From Diacronema lutheri (taxonomy: Eukaryota > Haptophyta > Pavlovophyceae > Pavlovales > Pavlovaceae), in contig JAGTXO010000005.1 in assembly GCA_019448385.1 (NCBI GenBank), positions 1,178,001 to 1,242,000 of the forward strand: 64,000 nucleotides of DNA. Reading direction: 5' to 3'. The notes below the pieces were generated by a model. That model had not been told where the DNA came from. It saw nothing but the letters and a program-made list of their open reading frames with translations, and ran no database searches. Shown here one piece after another: positions 46,101 to 57,794 of the stretch. Both the position numbers and the translations under genes were made by a program. Numbering within the stretch: position 1 is the stretch's first letter; every line of letters starts with the position of its first letter.

Positions 46101-49100
46101 GTGCGACTTGGTTGGCGTGGGCAGCAGCTCGGCCATGACCGTGCGGTACACGTCGATGGACGCCGCGACGATCGGCGCACCGAACCCCTTAAACTTGGCG
46201 TCAAAGTCGTCGAGGAACCACGCGATGATCTTGGAGAAGATAAGCGTGAGCGACTCGTGCCCGAACGGCACGACCGAGAGCACGCTGAAGTGGCGCACGA
46301 AGCGCGCGCTGATCGGGTTGCGGCCGCCGCCGGGCGGGCCCATCGCCGCGATGAACTGGATGTCCTGCAGCTGCTTGAAGGCGTTGGCCTTGGTGTCGAA
46401 CCAACCTCCATGGTCCATCCACTGGCGCAGCAGCTCGATCGGCGGCTGCGCGCCGTACGTCTCCTTGGCGGGCATGTTGAGGTCGTCGACGAGGAAGACG
46501 CAGCGCGTGCCGTGCGGCGGGCCAAGCACAAACTTGCGCCGCTTGTCGAGCTTGCTCTCGATGATGTCCTGCACTTGCGCGGCAAGCGTGCGCGCCGAGA
46601 ATGTGATGAACTGCGTCGCCCACTTGTGCGCGTCGAGCGCGCCGAGCTCAGCCTTGACGGTGACCGTCTTGCCCGTGCCGGTCGGGCCGACGACGAGCGC
46701 CGGCCGGTTGCTCAGTAGCAGCGTGCGCACGGTCGCGGCGATGCGGACCGAGTCGACGGTGGGGACGGTGATCGAGTTGACGTCCGTCTCTTTGGGCACA
46801 CGGTACTCGGGCACCGTCTTCATCCACGGCGTCCACTTGTGCGCGCGCGCGTCGAAGGTGATATCGAAGAGCGACTCGCCGTCGGGGTACGGGCAGCTCA
46901 CGCTCTTGGGGATCGCGTCGCGCAGCACCTGCTCGAGCTTTGGGCGCGAGCTCTCGTCAGCCGTGCCCGCGAGCGACCAGATCAGCGCGTGCATCGTCAG
47001 CCCCTCGAGCTTCTTGGCAAAGTCCGCGGGCGGGATGCGCGACGGCGCCGCATCGCCCTCGGCGTAGCCGAACGCGAGCTCGTTCTGCCGCAGCAACCCG
47101 GACAGCAGCTGGACGGCGCTGTTGACGAGCATCATGAAGCTCGTCGGCACGATCTCGCGCCCCACCTTGCGCACCGCCGTGAGCACCGGCGGGATCGCCG
47201 CCTTGAGCAGCTTAGACGGCGCGTGCGCGCGCACGTGCTCGGGCAGCGCCGCCTCCCACGAGTCGACGATAGGCTCCCAGCCGAGCGCGACGGTCTGCAT
47301 GTACACGATGCCAACGCGGCTGACGGTGGCGGGCGAGGCGACGGAGAGGTCCTCGACCTCGAACATCATCGTCTGCGTCGGCCCCATCTTGATGATCTCG
47401 CCGGACATGAGACAGAGCTTCTTGTTGTCGTCGAGGACCGTGTTCATATTCTCGATCCACACCGCGTCGACGGGGCCGTCAAACATGACCCACTGCCGGT
47501 CGGTGGGCGGCGCGGTGGCAGCGGCGCGGTACGTGACGGCGAGCACGCCGTCGGACCACTCGTGCGAGATGTCGTCGAACTGGCCGTAGAGCTGCCCCAT
47601 CGTGACCGCCTTTGGGTTGAGCGTGTGCAGCACGACCGGCAGGTACGCGCCCGACACGTCGTCCTTGAGCGAGCCGAGCGCGCTTGCGAGCGTGTTGAGC
47701 ACGCACGTCTTGCCCGAGTAGGTCTCGCCGACGAGCATGAGGCCGTGGCGCACGAGGATCGTCTCCCACAGCTGCACGCACTTTGAGAGGAAGGCGGGCA
47801 CCTCCTGCAACCCGCGACCGACGGCGGCGTTCCGGAGCGCGACCATCAGCGAGCCGTAGTCCGGCGGCTCGAGGTGCAGGCCGGGGAAGAGGTCTTGCGT
47901 GATGCCGTTGAAGAGCGGAATGTCTTCCATCGTGAACTTGGGCAGGTTGACGTCCTTGATCGCGCGCATCGTGAGGAGCAGCTCCTCCGTGCTGGGCTCA
48001 TTCCGCTTGAGCGAGCCGGCGGCGACGATGATCGATTTGACCGCGCGCATGCCGTAGTCGTAGTGGTCCTGCGACGAGAGCTGCTCGGAGGCAAGGCGCA
48101 GGCAGCCGACGAGCTTCTGCGCGCACGTGCGCGGGTCGGAGAAGCCGTACGAGTAGAGCGAGATCTCGGAGATCATCTCGTACGACGGCACCATCATCGC
48201 GCACGAGCGGAAGAGCGCCTTGAGGTTGTCGGGCAGCTCGGCGCGGCCGGCATAGCCCGGGTTCATCGTGATGAAGACGCCGCAGTTGGGCTTGATGGGC
48301 AGGTTGGTGCCCGAGAAGATGAAGCTCTTCTTCCGCTCGTTCTGCGCCTGCTGGATCGAGAGCACCTGCTGCGCGACGACGGAGAGCACCTCGAGCTGGA
48401 TGCGGTTGAACTCGTCGAAGCACGCCCACGCGCCCGACGCGGCGACGCCCTTGAAGAACTTGGCCATCGCGAGGTAGTCGAGGCCGTCCGAGCAGTTGAA
48501 GACGACGCACTGCTTGGCGAGTGCCTTGGCGAGGTCCTTGGTCGTCTCCGTCTTGCCCGTGCCGGCGGGCCCCTCGGGCGCGCCGCCCAGGTTGAGATGG
48601 ATCGCGCCGATCAGCGTGCGGTAGCAGCGGTCGGTGAGCGGCGTGATGACGAGGCGGAAAGAGTTGCCCAGGTACTCAAAGTCGTACGGTCGCGTCGCGT
48701 TCATCATGCGCACGACCATCGTCTCCGTGCCGGCGGCAAAAGCGCCGCCGGGCACCGCGGCCGCGTCCTCCCAGTAGTAGCGCAGCTGCGAGAGCCACTC
48801 GAACGCGGCGGCGCTCCCGATCTGCAGCGCGGCCATCTCGTTGATCACGTCGCGCTGGTGCACGTCAATCGTGACGAGCGCGCCGATCGTCGTGCGCATC
48901 GCCGACGAGAGGTTGCCCGAGCGCACCTTGTCGACGACGGCCTCGAGCTGCCGCTGCAGCTGCGCGCCGTACGCGAGCAGGCCGTCGACGCCCTTGTTGC
49001 GCAGCGCGTCCTCCACCTCGGCGGTCCAGTAGCGCTGCGACGCGTTGAGCACGGTCATTCCCGGCCAGTTGTCCACCCACGCCGTGCGCTGCGCGACGGC

Positions 49101-52100
49101 GTAGTCTGCGATCGCGTCGGCGAAGACGGCGCGCAGCGTCTTGATCATCTCAGACTCGACGTCGCACAGCCACACCTCCACGTTGCCCTTGCGGTTGCCC
49201 TCGTTGGGGTCGATGGGCGCGAGGAGGCGCACCGTCTCCGCCTCGGGCGAGATCATCTCGGTGATCGCGCCCTTGTCCGAGAAGGTGAGGCGCGAGATGC
49301 CCTCAAAGCACTTGCCCAGGTGCGGCTGGACGGCGAGCGGGTTCTTGGTCTGCGAGAGAATCTCGAGGAGCTCGTCGTTGGAGAGGAAGAAGAAGCGCGG
49401 GAAGAGGAGGCGCTTGGTCTCGAGGTAGTCGTTGAGCCCCTTCTGGATCAGGTCGAGCCACTTGTTCGCGTCCTGGAATTGCGCGAGGAGCTTCTCGTTC
49501 TCGCCGACCCTGAGGGCCTCGGGCGACGCGTGCGCGCCCTTCATCACCTTGCGCCACATCCCGTCGACGGCGGCAAAGCGGCGGCCCTCGGTGGGCATCT
49601 GGCGCATGATGTCTTCCGAACCGAAGATCGGCTCGAGGTAGAGCCACACCTTCTGGCACGAGATCCACTCGTCGAGCGTCTCCTGCAGGTACATGAGCCG
49701 CTGCTCCCACTCGGTGCAGCGCAGCTCGAACGGGCCGATGAACGGCGAGCCACGCATCGCCTGCGTCTTGACGATCTGGTCGTCGAGGAGCTGCAAAATG
49801 TCATCCATCGCACGGAGCACGTACGTGCCCGTCTCCTTGTACGGCGCCACCTCGAGCTTGAGCGGCTCCCACTCGCGCTTCATCCGATCGAGCGCGGTCT
49901 CGAGCGCGTACTCCTGCGTCGCGACGACGCTCACCTCCTCGATCTTGGCGGTGTAGTCCATCACCTTGAGCTCGATCGCGCGGGTGAGCGTGAAGGTGGG
50001 GTCGGGCTTGAGCGCGATCCCGGTCTTTTCCGAGATCGCGTCCCAGTGCCGATCGCGCAGCCCCGGGTTGCGCAGCTGCACGATGAGCGGCACGAGCGCC
50101 TGGAAGGACGTGAGCTTCTCGAGGAACGCCTCGGCCGCGCGCTGCGGCTCGGGGAGCTCCTTCTCCGCGAAGGCGATGTTGAGCTTTTTGAGCTGTAGCA
50201 GCCACGCCTGCGAGTTCTCCTCCACCTCCGCCTTGATCATCTCGATGAAGGGCCCGTCCATCCAGATCGGGTAGTGCGTGCTCCACTCGCATCCGATCTT
50301 CCACAGCTGCGCGAAGGGCTCGAACGACTTGCTCAGCTTCTTCACTTGCTCGTACTGCGTGAGTGGCCAGCCGAAGAGCGCCTCGCGCGAGTTGATCAGC
50401 TCAGCGAGCGCCTTGGCGTCCGCGAGCTTGTCCTGCAGCTGCTTGACCAGCTCGTAGGTGCCCTCGACGTCCGAGACGTCGCCCATCGCCTTGAAGGCCT
50501 CGACCTCCTTGGCGTACCGGCTCAGGTCCTTGAGGAACTGCTCCTGCATCTCCTGCAGCTCGACGGTGAAGAGCTTGTGCGACTCCTCCATCGCCAGGTC
50601 GTTGCGCGCCTTGGCCGCCTCGATCTGGCCTGGCCACGCCTGCGTCGCGCACGCGAGGGAGAAATCGTCGTCGTGCTGCACGACCTGCGCGTCGTCGAGC
50701 ACGCGCAGCTTGGCCTTCACCGTGGCCATCTCGTCCTCGAGCGCGTCCAGCTCCTTGCGCATCCCGCCGATGTACTCGCGCTTCGCCGTGAGCGCCTCGA
50801 CGTCCTTCGCGTCCTCCATCACGCGCTCGGCGATCTCGGAGAAGCGCTTGGAGATGCGCTCGTTCTGCGCGCGGCACTGGTCGGAGACGGTCGCGCACAG
50901 GACGGCGGAGAGCGCGGCGGCCTTGTCGAGCAGCGCCTGCCGCAGCTCGCCCACGTCCGAGCAGTACATGCCCAGGTTGACCCGCTCGTACATGCAGATC
51001 TCCGACGACACCTCGACAACAGCGCGCGCGTGCGCGGCGAGCTCGTCCCTGTACTCCTTGAGCCAGTTGTGCAGCGAGAGCTCGGCGGTGCGCGCGTGCA
51101 TCTGCGCGGCGTACTCGTCCTCGTGCCGCAGCAGCAGCCGCTCGCAGTGCCCCGCGTACGCGTCCGCCAGCCGCCTGGGCCACGCCGTGCACGCGTCGAC
51201 CGCGCGCCGCAGCTCGACGGCCGCGCTGAGGATCCGTTCGTCCGCACTCGCATCGACAACGAGCGCGTCGTCGCGCGCAACGACGGGCGCGGGCGCGCGC
51301 GCGCCGCGCGCGCCCTCGGTCACCGCCGCCGAGCGGATGGGCGACGGCGGCGGCGCGAGCCCGTCGAGCGCGTGCGACGAGACGACGCCGTCGTCGCCGT
51401 CGTAGCCGCCTTCCTCGTCGGCGAGGTCGTCGATGTCGCTCGCGATCAGCTGCGGCAAGCTCGTGCTGCCGTTGTTCGCCAGGTCGAGCTCGGCGGCGTT
51501 GGCGACGGACTGGAGGAGGCGCGCGTCGATCGGCCGCAGCTCGCGCGTCGCGCCTGCGATCTCCATCGCGAGCTCGCCGATCGCGTGAGCGTACTGCGCG
51601 ATCGGCGGCGCGAACGCGGCGGCGCCCGCGCCGGCGTCCGGCACGATGCGTATGAAGAGGAGCGGCAGGTGGCCCTTCCACGGGCGCGATTCGACGAGCT
51701 GCTCGGCAAAGTCGATGACCTCGATCTCCGCCGGATCGAACGCACGGACCTGCGCGAGCAGCTCGTCGATCGCCACGTAGACCGCCGACCGGACGGCGTC
51801 AGCCATCATCACGTTCGCAAGCGACACGAGCCGCTCGAAGACGGGCGCCTGCTGACGGCGCTCACGCACGTCTTCGATCGAGACGTACGCGTTGACGATT
51901 TGCTCGGACGCGTACGCGATGTGCAGCCGCTGGATCGCACGCATGGCCGTCTCGAGCGCCTGCCGGTGGCGCGCGACAAACTCGTCAAGCGAGAGCGGCT
52001 CGCCAGCGGCCGGCGGCAGCAGCGACAAGGCGCGCACCGCGTCCGTCTCGCGCCGCACGGCGAGGAGGCAGCGGAGCGCAGGCGCCGACGCGCGCGGGAG

Positions 52101-54133
52101 CGTGCGCTCGAGCCGCTCGGTGCGGCGCGCGACCGAACGCGAACGGTCGGGCGTCGGCAGCTTCGTGCCGAGCCGCGGCGCGGGCGGCCGATGCACGGTG
52201 AGTGGGTGCGGCTTGCGCGGCAGCGCGAGCGCCGACGCGTCGGTCGTGTACGGCAGCTTCATCTCGAGGTCGACGCGCGTGGAGGCGCGAGAGTAGGAGG
52301 CATGGAGCTCATCGACAAGTCGGTTGAGCAGCTCGAGCGGCGACGTGCGCGCCACCTTGCCCAGGCGGTCGAGGATCGCGTTCACCTTGGCCGCGCCGAT
52401 CGCGTCGGGCGCGCGCCGCGCGAGCTCCTCGATCCGCTTGGCGTGGCGCAGCGCCTCCTCCGCGCCCCGGCGGTGCTCGTCGACGCGCTCGAGGCGGTGG
52501 AGGAAGAGCGCGTGGTCCTCGCCGTCGAAGACAAGGTTGAGCCTTGAGACGCGCTTGCTTTTGCCCGTCGCCTCCCATCGGATCTCGAAGAGGCGCAGCT
52601 CCTCGTCATAGCCGAGCACGTCGCACGCCGCCCAGCCCCACTCGCCCGTCGGCGCGAGGAAGCGCGAGAGGCCGCGGTCCGGCTTGCCCGTCCGGAGGAA
52701 CGAATCCATCAGCCCGCGCTCAAACGAGAGGTCATCAAAGTTGGCCAGCGGGAAGAAGCTCGGCGCCTTACTGAGCGCGTCCTCGGGCTCGAGTTCGTCC
52801 GCGGGCAGCCCGCGCGAGGCGGCGAGTCGCTCGAGCTCGCGCTCGCGCGAGATGGCGGCGGGCGTTGCGTCGAGGCGCGTGAGATCAACGACGGTCGGCA
52901 CGCGCTTCGCGCGGGGCGCGTCGGCCATCGCGCGCGCCGGCGTCGGCGGCGAGTGCGAGCGCGCCGGCGCGCCGTCGTCCTTGAGCGCCGGCGCGTCGCG
53001 CGTCATCCGCGCCGCCGGCATGCGCGCGCTCGACGCTGCTATGTGCCGCAAGTTGGTCGTGCGCCACTCGAGGCCGCCGAGGGCGGGGGTGGAGGCGGAG
53101 CCGCTTAGCCCGACAATTGCGCTTACGCCACTCGCACTCTCGAGCGCGCCCGCCGCCGCCTGCTCGATCGCGGCCGCGGCCGAGCGCGTGAGCACAAGCG
53201 ACGCGGGCACGTGCGGCGACGAGCCGACGCCGGGCACGTCGACGAGCTGCTTGGGGCGGAAGAAGTGGGAGGGCTGGAGGATCTCGATGTCCTCAGACGT
53301 GTAGCTCAGCTGCTGCAGCACGACCGCGCCGCTCGCGTCCCCTTCGCCGCCCACTTCGCTCGCACTCGGCCCAAAGCCCAGCGCGCGCGATGCGCCGAGC
53401 GCCGGCTGCGAATGCGCGCCGAGCGGGGCGAGCGCGCTGAGCACTCGCAGCTCGCTTGCCGCCACGGCCTTTGCCACGCGGCTTGGCTTGGCGGCGGCTG
53501 AGCCCGCGACACGCGCGCTGTCCGGGAAGGCGCGGACCCCCTCGAGCTGCCGCGCGCCGCCCTGCGCGCCCGCCGTGAGCGCGGAGAGCGAGCGCGAGCC
53601 GCCGAGCGTTGCGCCCAGTCCGCCGGCGATGGCCGCGCCGTCAGTCGCGATGACCCACTCGCCGACGCGCGGCATGTTCGAGGTGCGGCCACCCCTGCGC
53701 GTGGGTGACGGCGCGCGGCGCGCGCAGCACGGCGCGGCGCGGCGCACGCGCGTGAGCGCACGGTGTTGCGGCGTTGCGGCCGGCTCGCGCGCGTACCGTC
53801 CGGGGATGCGTGTCGGGTCCGAGGTGGGCTTGGCGCGCATGCGCTGGCGGAGTGTCAGCTCCTCGAGCGTCGAGTTATCGTGCTCGATGAAGCGCCGGTA
53901 TGCCCACGTCGACGTCGTCTACGCACGGCGCGACCGTGCGCGGTGTGTGCGCGCGACGCGCGCGGTTACGCGCCCGATGCGAGCGGCGCGGCGAACGCGC
54001 GCGCGCTGTGCGCCAGCGGCCGCTCGTGCGCGGCGCGCTAGGTGCGCACCTCGGGCTCGCGTTTAACGCTAACATCGCCGTACGTCAGCGGCTTGCCCGC
54101 CTTGCCCACGCCGAGGCTCCGCTCGCGGCTCAT
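40148..54133 (-). CDS. Axonemal inner-arm-type dynein heavy chain, complete
   Basis: Six exons: 54133-54050, 53918-53797, 53694-41778 (11.9 kb), 41644-41219, 41058-40870 and 40735-40148, 4441 aa. All junctions restore the frame. The first exon gives [20 protein letters not shown]; the N-terminal tail follows. P-loops in order: AAA1 [14 protein letters not shown] near residue 1780, AAA2 [11 protein letters not shown] near 2055, AAA3 [12 protein letters not shown] near 2405 and AAA4 [13 protein letters not shown] near 2755. The stalk coiled coil and microtubule-binding domain lie near residues 3000-3350. The C-terminal domain ends [15 protein letters not shown] and includes [10 protein letters not shown] and [20 protein letters not shown]. 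The AAA1 context ([14 protein letters not shown]) resembles single-headed inner-arm dyneins (DNAH1/3/7/12 group); the exact orthologue is not certain. One intron has a GC donor. Confidence 0.93.
41645..41777 (-). other. GC-AG intron in the dynein gene
   Basis: The donor is GAG|GCGAGTGC and the acceptor ACGCAG|GTGCCG; length 133 bp. Only this pairing joins QMYLNEFDE to [19 protein letters not shown], the conserved dynein reading. The nearby GT four bases on would shift the frame. The donor matches the strong AG|GCRAGT consensus of GC-AG introns. Confidence 0.8.
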
Positions 54134-54295
54134 GCCCTGGTAGGAGTCGAACCCGCCACACCGCCGTTACGCGAGCGAGGGCCTTTTGGTGCCACTACTG
54201 TACTGTAAGTAGTGCCTTTCTACACTCACACGGCGCCCGGTGGGTGGCATTTAGCCCCCTGTGGGGTTGGTCGGGCGCCCCGCCCGCGGCGCGCG
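54134..54295. promoter_or_regulatory. Bidirectional promoter, dynein / duplicated membrane protein
   Basis: 162 bp between divergent ATGs. It contains the inverted repeat CACTACT (54193-54199) / AGTAGTG (54208-54214) separated by GTACTGTA, in an AT-richer patch. I looked for an RFX X-box and saw no full site. Confidence 0.4.
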
Positions 54296-55126
54296 ATGAT
54301 GCTCCCGCGCGGCGGGGAGCCGCAGGTGCAGCAGGCAAACAGCGCAGCGTCGGCGGCACACGAGCCTGACCTGCACCTGGCGTCAGAGCGCAGCGGGCCG
54401 TGCACCGCGCTGCGAAAATGGATGGGCGGCCACCGGCGCTACTTTGACGCGCTCGCGATCCTCGAGAGCCTCGTTGCGATCACGTCGGGCATCATCGTGT
54501 GGCTGGGCACGTGGGACCTGCTCGACAACCACCTGCTCCCCGACACCATTACCGCCAAGATGCTCCTCATCGTCTTCAGCCTCCTCGCGCTCTTCGCGAG
54601 CCGCACGCTGTACGACAAGCAGCTGCTCAAACTGAGGAACGTTGAGCGCCGGCGGCGCAAGAGCATCACGCGCGTCCGTCAGGCGAACGCGCAGGCGGCG
54701 GTGGGGTGCGAGAGCGAGGCACGAGAGTCCAGCTCGCAGATGGCCGCGCCCGCCAGCGAGCGCGCCTCAAGGCAGGGCCTGCACGGCGACGAGCTGGGCA
54801 GCTCGGGCGCGGGCCTCGTCGCGCCGTCTGCGACGCCGATCGAGCACATGCACCGGCTCTACTTTGACGCGCCGCACTTCAGCGCGCGCCGGTTCGCACG
54901 CGCGGCGTTCGCGCTGCTGGCCAGCCTCACTCTGTGGATCGGCATGTGGGACATGATCGACAACCATATCATCCCGACACTTTTTGCCGTCTGCGCGCGC
55001 GAAGAATGGCAGTGCGCGTTCGTCAAGGTTGGCTGCGTGGTGCTTGGCCTGCTTGGTCTGTACGCCACGCGCACGCTCTACGGCTCCGACTCGGTGAAGA
55101 ACGCGCACTTCTCGCGCATGCAGTAG
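54296..55126 (+). CDS. Membrane protein with duplicated WDLLDN-type domain
   Basis: 276 aa, single exon. It is built of two similar halves, each with two membrane helices and the loop motif W-x-G-[TM]-W-D-[LM]-[LI]-D-N-H: IIVWLGTWDLLDNHLLP...LLALFASRTLYDK, then LTLWIGMWDMIDNHIIPT...LGLLGLYATRTLYGS. The link between them is polar and Ser-rich. The motif resembles the Fuseless-type family of small membrane proteins, a guess from memory. The true start could be ATG 54296 or 54299. Its TAG stop is the first base triplet of a 17-bp direct repeat. The function is unknown. Confidence 0.6.
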   Translation: MMLPRGGEPQVQQANSAASAAHEPDLHLASERSGPCTALRKWMGGHRRYFDALAILESLVAITSGIIVWLGTWDLLDNHLLPDTITAKMLLIVFSLLALFASRTLYDKQLLKLRNVERRRRKSITRVRQANAQAAVGCESEARESSSQMAAPASERASRQGLHGDELGSSGAGLVAPSATPIEHMHRLYFDAPHFSARRFARAAFALLASLTLWIGMWDMIDNHIIPTLFAVCAREEWQCAFVKVGCVVLGLLGLYATRTLYGSDSVKNAHFSRMQ

Positions 55127-55262
55127 TATTTATTTCACCTATCGCTCGCTGGTGACCGGGATGCACGGTGATCGACGACATTGGTGGCTACTCGATCCCC
55201 CCGCAGCTGGTGCTGACCCCGCTGTCCTGACGTAAGCGCCGTTATTAGTATTTATTTCACCT
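55124..55262. repeat. 17-bp direct repeat pair
   Basis: TAGTATTTATTTCACCT occurs at 55124-55140, where its TAG is the stop codon of the membrane protein, and again at 55246-55262. The copies are 122 bp apart in the convergent gap with the OTC gene. They stand out as AT-rich in a GC-rich genome and may be 3'-end (polyadenylation) signals or a short duplicated segment. Confidence 0.75.
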
Positions 55263-55298
55263 GGAGGACGACAGCCAAATCGCCCGAAATCGGATGCA

Positions 55299-56737
<1,439 letters not shown>

Positions 56738-56813
56738 TCGCGTGCACGGCGATGGGTTGAACCGCAACGTTTCTCTCTCTGTCTACAAGGGCTCTTGCTG
56801 TCTGCAGCACAAG

Positions 56814-57686
56814 TCAGAACCCGGCGAGCGGCGCGCGCCGCGCGACCAAGTTGTCGGCGAGCCTGCGCAGGAGGGCGCTGACTGCCGCGGGCTGCTCCAT
56901 CATGCACATGTGCGACGCCGTCTCGACGCCCACGAACGCGCTCGCGCCGCCAAAGCGCGCCAGCCACGCGCGCCCGCTCGCGGCGGAGATCACCTGGTCG
57001 TCGTCGCCGTGCACGGCAAGCACGGGACAGCGCACGGCCGATGCGGCGTTTGGCGTGGCCCAGCGCATCTGGCGATACAGCGCCCTGCACACCCACATGT
57101 CGTTTGCCGCAGAGACCGCGCGGCCGCGCGCGACGATGGCGGCGTCCGTGCGCGGGTGGAACGCACCCCGGCAAAAGGCGACGGTGAGCGCGGGCTGGAG
57201 CGCGCGCAGCGCGAGCACGGGGAGCGCAAATATGCCGAGCTGCGCGAGCACCTCGCGGCCGTCCGACGTCGACATCAGGACGAGCGCCGCTGGCTGCAGC
57301 GCCGGGCGTGCGCGCAGCAGCTCGACGACGAGCGAGCAGCCGTAGCTGTGCGCGACGATCAGCACGGGCGCGTCGCCGCCATCGGCGCAAAGTAGCGCGA
57401 GCGCTGCCTCGACGTCGGCCAGCAGCTCGGGCGGGCTGTACGCCGACCACTCGCGCGGCTTCTCCGACGCGCCGCAGCCCAGCCAGTCCCACGCGAGCAG
57501 CGACGTGTCTTGACGCTGGGCGAGCGCGTCCACCTGGGCGTCAAATTGGCCCATCGAGGCGGCCGCGCCGTGTACAAGAAGGACTCGCAGCACCGCGCGC
57601 GCCGGCGGCTGCACGTGCAGCAGGGACACGCGCCGCCCCGGACGGAGCTCCGTCCGGGCGCGCCCGGCCACGGCAGCCATCGCCAT
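56814..57686 (-). CDS. Alpha/beta hydrolase (ABHD8-like)
   Basis: Single exon, 290 aa. The fold motifs are clear: VLLVHGAAASMGQFDAQVDA (oxyanion region), LLAWDWLGCGASEKP, nucleophile Ser in IVAHSYGCSLVVELL, acid in CPVLAVHGDDDQVI, and His in GVETASHMCMMEQP. The nucleophile elbow is A-H-S-Y-G rather than G-x-S-x-G, as in ABHD8-type proteins. Substrate unknown. No clear signal or membrane segment. ATG 57686 (MAMAAVAGRART) was chosen; the frame continues upstream only as antisense to the next gene. It is head-to-head with the outer-arm dynein gene. Confidence 0.78.
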   Translation of the reverse strand: MAMAAVAGRARTELRPGRRVSLLHVQPPARAVLRVLLVHGAAASMGQFDAQVDALAQRQDTSLLAWDWLGCGASEKPREWSAYSPPELLADVEAALALLCADGGDAPVLIVAHSYGCSLVVELLRARPALQPAALVLMSTSDGREVLAQLGIFALPVLALRALQPALTVAFCRGAFHPRTDAAIVARGRAVSAANDMWVCRALYRQMRWATPNAASAVRCPVLAVHGDDDQVISAASGRAWLARFGGASAFVGVETASHMCMMEQPAAVSALLRRLADNLVARRAPLAGF

Positions 57687-57794
57687 CGAAACGCATAACA
57701 CGGCGGTTACTGTGCGCCTGGCGCGCAGCGCGGTCGAGGTGAGAGGCGCTGGGAAGGGGCTGCACCGGCAGCCGGCTCCTCGCGCGCGGCCGTC
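57687..57794. promoter_or_regulatory. Bidirectional promoter, alpha/beta hydrolase / outer-arm dynein
   Basis: 108 bp between start codons. On the minus strand it contains GTAACCGCC, which matches one half of an RFX X-box (GTNRCC); the second half is not convincing. Confidence 0.4.

Noticed and set aside
41901-52547. Three long plus-strand ORFs (622, 774 and 757 residues) antisense to the dynein
   Set aside because: They mirror the dynein codons (many LEELLLL-, RRRDD-like runs), have no domain, and lie opposite a fully conserved gene.
57700-57720. RFX X-box for the outer-arm dynein promoter
   Set aside because: Only one half-site (GTAACC on the minus strand) fits; the second half does not match the consensus.
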